From NCBI RefSeq assembly GCF_029227915.1, contig NC_079876.1, forward strand, positions 30,789,828 to 30,853,827: a DNA stretch of 64,000 bases, written 5' to 3'. Position numbers and translations under genes: made by a program. Under the pieces are notes generated by a model, which saw only the letters and a list, made by a program, of their open reading frames with translations, ran no database searches and was not told where the DNA came from. The DNA comes from Hydractinia symbiolongicarpus. Its lineage: Eukaryota > Cnidaria > Hydrozoa > Anthoathecata > Hydractiniidae. Of the stretch, positions 21,321 through 35,000 are shown piece after piece. Each line of letters opens with the position of its first letter. Positions within the stretch are counted from its first letter, which is position 1.

Positions 21321-21505
21321 ATCGAATTTTAGACTGTTATCACAATCTTAAATTCATTTAATAATGCCAAAGAATTCCTTGTTTGCTCATCCATGCCACA
21401 GTGGCATGTTGTCGCAACAATAACTTCATGTCCATCTATTGAATTTTAGACAATTATAACAATTTTAAATTTTAAATTCATTAAATAATAACAAAAATTC
21501 TTAGC
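21321..21505 (+). repeat. Imperfect duplication, 117-bp spacing
   Basis: GAATTTTAGAC at 21324 recurs at 21441, each followed by a similar AT-rich stretch ending in AAATTCATTNAATAAT. Two diverged copies in the right arm of the outer element. Confidence 0.55.
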
Positions 21506-21745
21506 GTGCCACAATCACAATGATATCATTTTGTCACAACAATTTCGGCATACCATAAATTGCAAATATTGCACCACTTTGCTTACCATGCGAATGATAA
21601 AAGCTTTCGTTTATTGTAAGCATGGCTGGACCACATTTGCACCCTGACAAGTTTGTTTGCACTAAAATTGTTGTGTGCAATCGTACACATCAACTAATGC
21701 AGCATGCATGAAACTTTGTTTGCATAAAATCTTAATTCACGAAGG

Positions 21746-23090
21746 TCTGTGGTTTGTGGGACTAGGAAATTGTATTTATGGGGAGGTAGGTATCACAATG
21801 CATTAGATGTTATTTATAATTATTATTTTATTTTTTTTCTACTTTTAAACTGTAAACATTTTTTTTATCTTGATTCAACCTTTTCAGTATACCAAAGTTG
21901 TCTAGCAGTATACCAAAGTTGTCTAGTAATTAAAAAAAAATATTACCTACTGAAATGGGAGCTTTGAGGTTTCTTAAATATTTGAAAGTACACAATACTT
22001 TTACTGTAGCTAATTTGAATTTGTTATCTAGTACACAATACAATATCGTTTTTTAATATACATTTATTTTGCGTTTTTTCATATAACATTTCTGCAAACA
22101 TTATATTAGAAACATGCATAGTTAAATAAACAATTTATTTTTTTAAATTTATTCTTACCTATGATTTTACTCTTTACTCATTAACTTTGTTGAAGCTTAA
22201 GTCTTTAGTAAATTAGATTTATTAAAAAAAGAGACATTTGTTTATTATATATTGTATATATATATATTTTTCTTGCTTGGAATTTAATAAAGCTATTACA
22301 GATAACAACCACCTACTTAAATAAATACACCTAATCCCCCTTTCTAATTCAAACTTTTTTCACGTTTTGCATGTTTTTGTTTTTGTCACCAATTGCTGTG
22401 TCTACGTGAATTAGAAAGGCTATCTGTCCAATTTAACGGATAAATGTTGCTCTCATTGCATCACATTCCCCAAATAATAGCCAAATGTGTACTGCGCTGT
22501 TGTCAGACTCTTTTCGTAGTAAATTTATTATGATAACCTTTGTATTCTGCAAAACTTTGATATAACACTTTTCTATATTATTTGTTTCTGAAATGCTGTT
22601 TTCGATGAAGGGTTATTAAACCTTTACTTGTAATATATATCTATATGTTATTGTTGAAATATTGTTTTTCAAAGTTTTTAAACTTTTGTGGCATTAACGA
22701 AACAATTTTGATTAAATAATTTTAGTGTTATGTATGTAATTCTTCTTTTACATTGTTTTTTTTTACTGTAATTTATGCAAAATTTTTAACGAATGTTTTT
22801 TTTTCAACATCTTGTTAAACTTCAATTATTTTGAAGTAAAAGCCACAGGAAGACTTTGTCTTAACAGCTAAAACTAAGATTACTCATGTCTGTAACATTC
22901 ACTTATTCTAATCAACCAATAACTTGATATATTCATTAATAAACCTGACAATTTGAAAAAAAAAAAGAAGTAAAAAATGCTTCGTTGGGTCAGTTAAGAT
23001 TACAATCTAAGATAAAATAATGTATTATGTTTTTACACAGAAATGTAAAAAAAAATATGAAAAAAATGTGATTGACTTGCTCTTTAAAGA
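21746..23090. other. Upstream region of RIC1, no gene recognised
   Basis: Very AT-rich with T-runs and a short TA repeat near 22255-22267. It should contain the RIC1 promoter and 5' UTR, but I see no distinct core promoter motif. A short direct repeat ATACCAAAGTTGTCTAG occurs at about 21889 and 21910. Confidence 0.5.
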
Positions 23091-26000
23091 ATGTATTTTG
23101 CAATTGGTTGGCCAAAGTTCTTTAACAGCAAGATACAAACAGGTGTTGAAGACGTTTTGAAGATCATTAAATTCAATAGGTCAAGGTCACTGTTCGTCAC
23201 CGTCTCTGACGCATGCATATATTTGTGGAAGACAAGAGTAAGCATACCTTATGCCATTTTATTTTTTTTGTGAGGGAGATTGTTTTTCTAACTGTTTGTA
23301 AATACTGCATTGGATCTTTCAGAAATTATTTAAGCTAATTGGCATTTTTTTTTACTTATCTAGCTCAATTTTAGTTTAAAATGTTTTTAGAAAAACAAAC
23401 AATTTATATTTTATAAAAACAAAGAAACATTAAAAAAGTCAGTGATTTAAACATTTATTTAGCCACGCATAATACTTTCTATATGGCATCGAGATGAGAA
23501 ATCAATTCACGAACAAGGGATAAACAAAGATGTATACTGGAATCCAGATTCTTCCATGTTGGCCATTGTTGTAAGCTTACTTATAATTGCTTTCTATCGT
23601 TGTTTAACTGTCCCAAAATATCATAAATGTTTGTTGTTGTTTTTTAGACTGAGGATGGGTTTGTTATTTTGCTTGATATATTTGAAGTAGAAAAAGAACA
23701 TGTATACTATCTTGAACCAGTGAGGTAAGATTAAATGTTTGTTATTTCAATCTACTAATTGCCATTACACTGGTAGTCCAACCAAACATACTTTATCGAA
23801 CCTTTAAAAGTTCAGTGTTATGTGATAAAACTAATTGTTGACTAATAGCAGGAGACTGTACTTTGATTTATCAGTAAATAACAATAATAAGGTCATTTTA
23901 AAAAAGCTGACGGTTAAGCTTACATTTATATAGAATTTTTGGTGGTCTTTAAAAAGCCTTAATCTCCTTATTCACAGTGTAACTACTTTTTACTGTCTGC
24001 AGTCTAATGGTGTAGTAGGTTGTAATCGAGTAAATATCAACATGCTAATCATTTTAATTAGATGTATATCTCTTGTCAAAAAAACTCATTCTAAAGTGCG
24101 ATCCTATTTGGTTAAATTTTTATGTAAAAATGTTTTGAAGTATAAGGGTTAACTAGTGTATAGAACAAAAATTGCCTGCTACACTTTTTTTATATAAAGA
24201 ATCCCCAAATAAATGGCCATATTAAACCTTAACTTCTTTTTATCTTGAACTTCTACTTTAGTCATATTGCAGTTTCAAAAAATACAAAATCATCTTAACG
24301 TCCTTATGATATTAACATTTTTTTCACAGTTCACGATATCCACCCGAGCAATTGAAACATAATGGTATCCTCAAAGTTAACCTTACGCATCGGTTAAATG
24401 TCACTCTAAAAGGGAAGATAACCTGGTAGCTAACTTGTTATTTATGTATTTAAAACTTTCTTAATCAAAAATTAAAATTGAATTTTTTTAAACTAGTCGT
24501 ATACAATTATTCTGATTAAAATTGATGTTTTCAGCATTACACCACGCATTGATGAGTTATTTATAACAACGACAGAAGGTTGGATTTACCGTTTATCATG
24601 GGCAGGAGCAATTAATTCTGAACTATCATGTCACATTAGTGATCTGTTGTTTTGTGTTGACCTTGAAACACCAACGGGTAAATAATTTCAATGTAATAAA
24701 AATAATTTATTAAAATAGTAATGTTTAGAGTCTGGTATGTTGGGACATATTTTTATACGTTTAAATCATAGAAATTTTTCAAACGTTTTCAACAGTCTCT
24801 CTGTTATTGTTTAAACTGTTCAACTTTATGGGAAGCACATGTTTTACAACAAGGCGAAAATAATACGAAAACAAATTACAAGTCCTTTGAAGAAAGTAGG
24901 TCAATACAAACAAACAAAATGAAATATTTTGTTATGATTTTAATTTTTATTGTAGTTGGTTCACCACTTTCAAAAGAGGAGAATGTTTATATCACTAAAA
25001 TAGAATGTAGTCCAGTCCTTGGTGGTTTTGCAATTATTCTTTCTGACGGACGTGGCGGCTTTCTATCTTCATCCACTGCAGACTCTAAACCACAGGTGTG
25101 TTTGCAAATCATAGAGACTTACAATGTTTCTTGATAAATATTGTTTTTATATAGCTTTTATTGTTTTCCAGGAAATTGTTGGTATTTTTGCAAAAGATTT
25201 GACAAATGCTGTTAGTTTGAGTGTCAATATTAAATATCAAATCATCGTCTATGGTCAAACAAAGTAAGTGTTGGTAGAAGTTTTAATGAATTTTTTTCAT
25301 TCTCAATTCGCATGAATAGCTGGATTCAATAAAATATGATATGAAGAATTTGAATATAAAAGCTGTAACTCATGTTTATTTTGTTTAAACTTTCACAGTG
25401 GACAAGCTACAGCGTATACCTTTGATGATATCACTGGAGGATTGATTGTTTCACATAAATATGTGCTGCCTAAAAAAGATTATCCAGGTAGGAAACAATC
25501 CTATATAAGGAGATTTGTCTTGCTGTTTGACGTCAATATGTCTTGATTTTACCAGGTTCCAAAAATTTTTTAATGTTAAATTATACGTTATGATGATAGA
25601 TTATAGTGTTTAGCTTGCATCAAAAAATAATAATTATGTGAGAAAACTACTTTTGCATAAAAAATAATTTTTTGAGGAAACTAACATAAACATAAAAGGA
25701 TTATCTGTTCCTTCTCTTCGTAGACCAAGGTGCAAATTCTGGTTCTGTATTTATGGTTTCTTGGACTCCAGATGGTTGTGCACTGGCTACACTTTGGTCA
25801 AGTAGTGGTATAGCAATTTGGAGCATCTTTGGTGCACTCTTGATGTGTGTGAGAAGCTCCGATCATTGGTATATAAATTTTATCATGTTTCTTGTAGCAG
25901 CAGATCTTTCATAGTTCTATTACATGTAAAAAACGTGTTTTAACATTACATTAGAAGGTTTACATTTTGATTGTTGCTTGTACACTATTGATGATAAAAT

Positions 26001-29000
26001 AATTTGATTAAATTTTATTATGAGGCTTAATCTATCACAAAAGTGTTATTATTATCTATAAAATTCAAAATCCTAATAATTTTCTTGTTGTATATACAGT
26101 GGAGATGTGTTCCGTCATGATGCAATACCAATTGCGTGTATGGTAGGTGATCTGTTTGTTTTGTGGATGTCACTAACTTAGTACAGTATATAACTAAGTC
26201 TGTATACAAAGGTGCTTCTCGACACACCTTGCATGTCAGAAACGTTTTTCAATAAATTATTGTCCAAATGTCTTATCAAAATTGTATTAAAATTTTTTCA
26301 ACATTTCAGCTTTACTTAAAAGCTTTGATAGATGATGTTAAATAATTTTAACTCAGGGCTTTACCTTTTTTAGGATTGGGGCTTAGAAGGCTATGAGTTG
26401 CTACTTCTTCCAAAAAATGCTGAAAATCACGATGTATCACAAGGAGATATTTTACAGTTGAATTTTGTTAAAAGTGCTTTATCTGTAAACCCATGCATGG
26501 TATAGATTTGTTCATTGTTTGTTTTAACCAAAGTCTTGTTTATTAAAGCATACCTCACATTATGAGTGTAATGTAATTATATTGAAATAAATATAAAATA
26601 AACGTCTATTATTATTGAGTATTATTTTTCTCCATGTTTTTATTTTAGTCCAATCGACAGCAGTTATTTCTGCAAGGTGCGGACAGCGTCTATCTTAACA
26701 CAGGGGATGTTATGCTCCAAACAACTCAAGGTGCAATGCTTGATGGTAATGGTAATGGAATGAATTCACCCAGCATGCATTTCAGTAATAAACATTGGCA
26801 GACCTTTCAATTGCCACCACATTACGTAACATCGAACTGGCCAATAAGAGTAAGAAGAAAATATTTATCTTTTTTTTTTGCTTTTGAAATAAGAAGAAAT
26901 GTGTTTTTAACATTGATCCCTATACAGTATAGTTTTGGCCAGATAAAACAGGTTGTAGAGTTCTTTTAACTATCAATAGAATTTTAAAAAATTTTAATTT
27001 TTGTTACATTCATTACATTCCTATAACTACAAAGGGAGAGCAAGTCACTGCTTGACATTGATTTCTTGTATATTTAGTATGCAGCCATAAATGACTCATC
27101 AAAATATCTAGCAGTAGCTGGGATGCATGGTTATGCTCATTTCTCATTGGCCAGAAGAAAATGGAAACTATTTGGGAACGAAACACAGGTATGGCTAAAT
27201 ACATTGTATGCTTTATTATTTTTTATTTAAAGTGTTGAAGAAATTTGTTTTACTTTAGGAACGGAATGTTATTTGTCGTGGTGGTTTAACTTGGTGGCAA
27301 AATTTTCTTGTTGTTGGTTGTTATAGCATTCAAGACGAACTGGATGAGGTGATAGGGTCTTTTGTAGACAGAAGTAATTTGAAGATCCTAAAAACTAACA
27401 GTAGTTTATTAGATCAATGAAGATCAAAAAAGATTTGGTTTAACTTTTTGTAGGTTCGATTACACAGCCGTACATCAAATCTTGATGTGACACTGGCATG
27501 TCGTGTACAAACCTCGTCACCAATCTTCTTGATCAACACATTCAATGATATACTTCTTGTTTATTGCTCTGACTGTTCCGTCACGTTTTACAGAATGGCA
27601 ATGGTAGATGAGAAAATTCATGGTACGAATGAAATCACTTTATATTTATTATGTTTGCAGTAGATTACTTGGATTATAATAATAGATTATTCGTTTTAGT
27701 AAACAAGTAATGTAAAGTCCATCAGATACCTTCTTTAAATAGCGCGTAAATCACTCAAAATGAGGTGCCAGAAAGTATAGGCCATATCTGTTTTAAAGAA
27801 TTTATATTCAGTTTAAGAAGTTTATATAAAATAGGTGTATTCTGTTCAAAATGGTTGCGCCACAGTTTAGGACGCTCCACAGAGTAATTTTATTACTTTG
27901 CGCTAACAAGGGGGCAAAAATGCACGAAATATTGATGCACAAATTATGACATGCAAATATCTGAGCACTGGTGGACCTGTGGATTCTTCTGCTGGCTAAT
28001 GACTAGTTGGTTTAAAATTTATACTCTTCCGTTATAACTGCAAAATATTTTCTCTTACTTATTCTTTCCACTTCGTAGGTTCAGGTGTATCTGTTACGAA
28101 GCTGTCAGAAACGACTTTGATAGATTATATCATTCATCCAATCACTGTCACTTCGCTGAGTTTAACAGGCCTGAAAAGTGAACAATGTAAGTGCTTTCAG
28201 ACAACATTGTCTTTTGTATTACACATGCAATCTCTATCTGCCAACAACAGCAACAACAACAAACTACTCAGGATGTTGAGTTGACTAAAAGCAAAATTGA
28301 CTGTTGATGGTTATTTATCAGTTATTACTCCTTTTTATATTGTAATTATATTATTATATATTATAGATTTGTCCACTTTAATGATAGTAATTCTAATATT
28401 CTTTAGCATCCACTGAGCATTCTAATGATACCAAAGAAGCGCATTCACTTATCGCAAATGTTGCAGGCAGAGTATTGATGCTGCAAAAGGATAAACCAGC
28501 TGAGGAAAGAACTTCAAAAAAAGTACTTTAATTTCACATAATATTATATAAAAAAAAAAATTTCTTTCTACCGTAAAAATAAAAATCATGGTTATATCGT
28601 TTCCTTTGTTTGTGATGGTTTGTAACCTAAACCTATATGGAAAAAGAGAATAAACTTTTTTATACAACCAGATTCATTCCAGCTTTACAGGCTTCATATT
28701 GGCAACAAATGTAAAGACATAACTTTGAAGTGTGATGTTCCCTGATATTTTTCAGATTCAGTTTCTCACACCAGTAGTGTTGGCTTCTTGGGTTGAAAGT
28801 ATTTGGTATATGGTCAACCCGATGAGCTCGAAACAGCATCTAGCAGAATCGCTTTGGTTGGCCTGTGGAGCACAAGGGATGCAGGTATAATGTTACCGAC
28901 TGTGGTAGAGGGTTCAAACCCCCAGCCGAGTCATGCCAGAAACTATAAATGTGTGAATCTTCCCTTTCTGCTTAGCAGTTCTCTCGTTGAGCAATTGCTG

Positions 29001-32000
29001 TGTTTGACAAAAATAATAGAAACGTGTATCAGTAATAAGCCCCTGCTTGCATCAACAATTAAAAATCAAAAACCTTTTTTTTTGTTTGGTTCGTTATGAA
29101 TGGAACGTCTTTTTCTGACATTTTTATTTGTCAAAAACTTTTATCTTTTATTGTAGCTTTTGGAAAAAACAAAATAGTTTTCACGTTTAAGCCAAATTTT
29201 AATAAAAATGACAAAAAAATTTGGTGACACTACTTTACAGCCAAAATTACGTCTTTTTGTGTGCATTGAAATAAACGGGTAAAATCCTATTCACCTATTC
29301 ATTTTGGGAAACAATAAATACTTCTGCTATTTGTAAACTTTAAAATATTTTGTATTTCTTCTTTTAGGCTTGGCTGCCTTTATTTCCAACAAGACGCCCT
29401 CTTGGTTTTCTTTCAAAGAGAATAATGTTACATTTTAATTTGCAGTTATATCCATTAGGTAATTTGTCGTGAGTATTCACTAAATGTGTGGTTGTGTGAA
29501 ATCAGTTAATTTTGTTGTGAGTATTCACTTAATGAGATGTTGTGTGAAATCAGCTAATTTTGTCGTGAGTATTCACTAAATGTGTGGTTGTGTGAAATCA
29601 GTTAATTTTGTCGTGGGTATTCACTAAATGTGTGGTTGTGTGAAATCATTTAATTTTGTTGTGAGTATTCACTTAATGAGATGTTGTGTGAAATCAGCTA
29701 ATTTTGTCGTGAGTATTCACTAAATGTGTGGTTGTGTGAAATCAGTTAATTTTGTCGTGGGTATTCACTAAATGTGTGGTTGTGTGAAATCAGTTAATTT
29801 TGTCGTGAGTATTCACTAAATGAGATGTTGTGTGAAATCAGTTAATTTTGTTGTGAGTATTCACTAAATGTGTGGTTGTGTGAAATCAGTTAATTTTGTC
29901 GTGGGTATTCACTAAATGTGTGGTTGTGTGAAATCAGTTAATTTTGTCGTGGGTATTCACTAAATGTGTGGTTGTGTGAAATCAGTTAATTTTGTCGTGA
30001 GTATTCACTAAATGAGATGTTGTGTAAAATGAGTTAATTTTGTCGTGGGTATTCACTAAATGTGTGGTTGTGTGAAATCAGTTAATTTTGTTGTGAGTAT
30101 TCACTAAATGTGTGGTTGTGTGAAATCAGTTAATTTTGTTGTGAGTATTCACTAAATGTGTGGTTGTGTGAAATCAGTTAATTTTGTCGTGGGTATTCAC
30201 TAAATGTGTGGTTGTGTGAAATCAGTTAATTTTGTCGTGAGTATTCACTAAATCAGATGTTGTGTGAAATCAGTTAATTTTGTCGTGAGTATTCACTAAA
30301 TGAGATGTTGTGTGAAATCAGTTAATTTTGTTGTGAGTATTCACTAAATGTGTGGTTGTGTGAAATCAGTTAATTTTGTTGTGGGTATTCACTAAATGTG
30401 TGGTTGTGTGAAATCAGTTAGTTTTGTCGTGAGTATTCACTAAATAAGATGTTGTGTGAAATCAGTTAATTTTGTTGTGAGTATTCACTAAATGTGTGGT
30501 TGTGTGAAATCAGTTAATTTTGTTGTGAGTATTCACTAAATGTGTGGTTGTGTGAAATCAGTTAATTTTGTCGTGGGTATTCACTAAATGTGTGGTTGTG
30601 TGAAATCAGTTAATTTTGTCGTGAGTATTCACTAAATAAGATGTTGTGTGAAATCAGTTAATTTTGTTGTGAGTATTCACTAAATGTGTGGTTGTGTGAA
30701 ATCAGTTAATTTTGTTGTGAGTATTCACTAAATGTGTGGTTGTGTGAAATCAGCTAATTTTGTCGTGAGTATTCACTAAATGTGTGGTTGTGTGAAATCA
30801 GTTAATTTTGTTGTGGGTATTCACTAAATGTGTGGTTGTGTGAAATCAGTTAATTTTGTTGTGAGTATTCACTAAATGTGTGGTTGTGTGAAATCAGTTA
30901 ATTTTGTCGTGAGTATTCACTAAATGAGATGTTGTGTGAAATCAGTTAATTTTGTTGTGAGTATTCACTAAATGTGTGGTTGTGTGAAATCAGTTAATTT
31001 TGTCGTGGGTATTCACTAAATGTGTGGTTGTGTGAAATCAGTTAATTTTGTCGTGAGTATTCACTAAATGAGATGTTGTGTGAAATCAGTTAATTTTGTT
31101 GTGAGTATTCACTAAATGTGTGGTTGTGTGAAATCAGTTAATTTTGTCGTGGGTATTCACTAAATGTGTGGTTGTGTGAAATCAGTTAATTTTGTCGTGA
31201 GTATTCACTAAATGAGATGTTGTGTGAAATCAGTTAATTTTGTTGTGAGTATTCACTAAATGTGTGGTTGTGTGAAATCAGTTAATTTTGTCGTGAGTAT
31301 TCACTAAATGTGTGGTTGTGTGAAATTATTTACAATGTAAAGATGTGATAAGGAAAAAAAATCCAGGAAAGTATAGTCGGAACATATTCTTCTTTTACAT
31401 AAGCTTGCGTGTTGGATTTCTCACTCAACCGCACTTGACGTGGGGAGTCAATAACAAATAAGTTACTAGGGACTTGCACAAAATTTATTTTGCGCCTTTG
31501 TTGGACAGCACAACTTTTTGTTATTTTGTTCTATCTGTTCTGCAAACTAGTACCTGCACAATTTCTCTCGTTGATGTGTTTTTGCTCTCCTTAGCTGTGT
31601 TATTTGAAGATGCAGTCATCATTGGAATTGGAAACGAAGATATAGACGATTGTTTAACACCGTCACCTCTTTTTGGTGCTTCAATGCCTTTCCCTTACTT
31701 TACGTTAGAAAGAACAGTAAGTTTGACCACTCCTTTTTCTGTCTTATATCGTGATCACGCTAGACTAATCAAGTGTTTTTTCTGTTTAGACACAAGTTTA
31801 TTTACCACAAATTTTGAAGCAACTTTTAAGAAGAAAGTAAGTGTTTTTGCCTTGTTTTAAAAAACTTTTAAAACATTTGTAATTCGGAAACTTCAGGTTG
31901 TATTGATCCTGCTGTCATGGATCCGTCTAAAAGAGATTCGAAAACCTTTTAGGTTTTTAGCTTTTTATAAGTGTGTCGCAACTTAATTAGTAGGTACGTT

Positions 32001-35000
32001 TTTTTGTTCTATTTTTTGCATTTTTATTTCAGCCTTGGTGTGCATGCTTTGGACATAGCTAGAAGTTGCACCAATCTTCCATATTTCACTCATGTACTTG
32101 AACTCATGCTACACGAAGTGTTGGAGAAAGAGGCCACTGCTTCTAACCCTATACCAGGTAAGAGCTTGGTTGGTTATTTTTTTGATTCATTGATTGATTC
32201 ATTGATTGTCCTATGCCACTATATTTGTCTGTATAAAGAGAATCAATCAGAACCATCCATTTTCGTCCCGAAACAGGACTGTCTTTGAAGTATCAAATTT
32301 AAAAGTCAAAGATTTAAAAATAACACTATTGAGAATATGTTTGCTGCTGTCACTTCTTTATACTGTTGCTAACGTATTTGCACCATAGATCCCTTGTTGC
32401 CACGCATTGTTGCATTCATTCAAGAATTTCCACAGTTTCTTGAAACAGTTTGCCATTGCGCAAGAAAGACTGAAGTTGCCCTTTGGAACCATTTATTTTC
32501 AGTTGTTGGAAATCCAATTGACTTGTTCAAAGTAAGTTTCTTATCTCGAATTCGTCATTTTTTTTATTTTTTTTTAATATTTATTTTGACTGTATATAAA
32601 TATCCATTAGATGATATAAATCCTATGTTGTGTTAGATTTTTTAGTATTGTTTTGCAACGAAACAAAGATAGGCCTATTTTTATCTTTTAACTCACCATC
32701 ATTGTTGTTTTTGCCAACCTTAAAGTAATCCACTGCTGCATTTTTATCCAGATTATAAAACTGTAACATTTTGTTTTTTTAGAGTTGTCATTCAACGGGA
32801 AAACTTGAGACGGCAGCCTCGTATCTTCTAGTGATTCAAAATTTGGAAACTCCAGCAACTAGTAGACAGGTAGCATGTTTTTATTAAAAGGTTATAAAAA
32901 ACAGTTATCAGGGTGTCTTCCAGCATCAGACCAGGTGACCTTAGAGAATTTGTCTATCCGTTATTCTCTTCATGAAGCCTTGATATATAAATATCTCTAA
33001 AATTTTGCTTATAGCCTCTTCATATGTTTTACATACATTTACGTTGTCAAGAAAACAAGGTTCATGGCATAAAAAAAATTCTATCTTTTTATCTAGCATG
33101 CAACGTTGCTATTAGAAACAGCGTTGGAACAGCATAAATGGCAGCTGGCAAAAGACCTTGTTCGGTTCCTACGAGCAATCGGTAAGCGTTGTAGTTGATT
33201 TATTTATTGAAAATATTTGGTTGTATTCGCCTTAGTTCAAAAAGGGGTCTAAAATAATTCGTTAATATTAAAACAGACAATTAACTACAAAACGAGTTCT
33301 TCGGTTGAGCGAGCAAATTTTTCGTTGTCCTATTGAACATTGAGAAACAAACAGATATAATAAAATTTGTAAGAACTTCTTTGCTCATCACTAGCATACT
33401 GCCTGGCCGTGACCGAGATTCGATCCGCGGTCCCCAGAACTGGGAACCGCAGACGAATTCTCTGTTGAGAATGAATAATACGGTGCCATGTGCCATGATA
33501 AAGATTCACGTAGAGATAAAATCATATTTGTAAGAACTCTACTATTCGTACGGATTATTCAATGTGATAGCGTCGTTTATTTTATTCATTCAGGACAAGG
33601 CGACAACGAATCTCCACCGCGAACGCCCTTATACTTCGGTCACAAAACATCTTTTCATCAAAACATGTCCACGAGTTTAAACTTATCATCTGTTAATCTT
33701 GATGATTCAATGTCAGCTCCAGTGAGGCTACCAGTACAAAGACAATCATCGAGATCAAGTATACCACCTGCTAATTCTCATTCAAGAACATCCAGGTATG
33801 TCCAATGCGCATGCGCCAATTTCAAACGCGAAGGAAAATTTTGTTTAAGATAAAATATCGTACGATTATTTTTATTACTTATTTTTAGCCTATTTATAAC
33901 TTCAAAAAACCTGCATTTGATATTTCGCCTGGGTAAAAGAGTAGAATAAAATATATTGAGCTTGAACTTGACAATCCTACTAATACAGTTATATTATAAA
34001 TTAGAGATGGTAACACCTAAAAAATAAAAAATAGACGGAACACGGAACACCAGGTCTGATTGTTGTGAATGTGATGGCATCATAAAATGAGTGCGAAGTT
34101 ATTGTTTAAAAAATATGAAGTTAAAAACTTGAGAACTTGAAACTTGAAATTCCCTTGACGCTCACCCCAAACAAGTAACACCCCGAATAAGTTTCAAGAT
34201 GCTTGTGTGTATGTTTCAGCATCAACACAAAAGAGAGAGGTAGCTCAGTGAAAGAAAAACAACGACCAGTCAATTTGAAGTTGGGAAAACGTGAAAGTAA
34301 CGAGAAATTCTCATCTCCATCTAAGTATGTAAACATCTGTTGCTTTGCATGATCTTTAGCCTCTACGTCATCGACTATGACGTCACTGTTCTATATTTAG
34401 ACCGGTTACAGTGGAGTCTTGTGAGCACTTCTACACAGAGATGATACTAAGTCGCCATGCAAGAAAGTTATTATGCAGTTATTCTATAAAAGATTTAGGC
34501 TTATTTACAAGTCACTTAGAATTTGATATTGTACCTTGGTTAACCAAAGAAAGGTGAGGACGTTCTTTAAGTGAATTCGCCCGTACCTGCTTGCAGCTAC
34601 TTCTTTCGCTCATGGGAATTTGCTCGTCACAACAGAGTGAATAAAAATATGTCGAATTCGCTATTTCGTGTATTGGTAGCACGGCTTTTTCTCGTGCACG
34701 CACACAAACGGGTATGGGCGTTATTTGAACCAAAAACTTTATTTTTAGTGCGCTACAAATACTACCGCCCTTTAGAACCTGTGCGAAAAGGACCGGCTTT
34801 AACAAGTGGGGCCCTCGTGAAAGAGGATCGCATATCACGTGTGATTGCTAACCTCTTGTACCTTTAGCTAAAAAAATTGTGTTAATTTTCTCTTGCGTCG
34901 ATGCAGAAAGCAAAATTGCCTATTGTTTTGTAGATTCTAAAATCATTTCTCAACGTATCCTTTATTTCGTTGATAGGTTTCGTGCAGTCAATATCGATAG

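Noticed and set aside
28884-28960. B-box-like GGGTTCAAACCCC after RIC1 exon 18, possible tRNA or SINE
   Set aside because: No matching A box or acceptor stem was found, and the segment begins at the exon donor. It may be a SINE fragment but cannot be supported from one copy.
33380-33455. tRNA-like stretch with GAGATTCGATCC in a RIC1 intron
   Set aside because: The B box is plausible but the cloverleaf does not fold well and no second copy is in the window. Probably an old tRNA-derived repeat; not called as a tRNA gene.
34571-34867. 98-codon ORF in a RIC1 intron
   Set aside because: It lies wholly within the intron 34554-34976, has no recognised domain, and its composition is not clearly coding.
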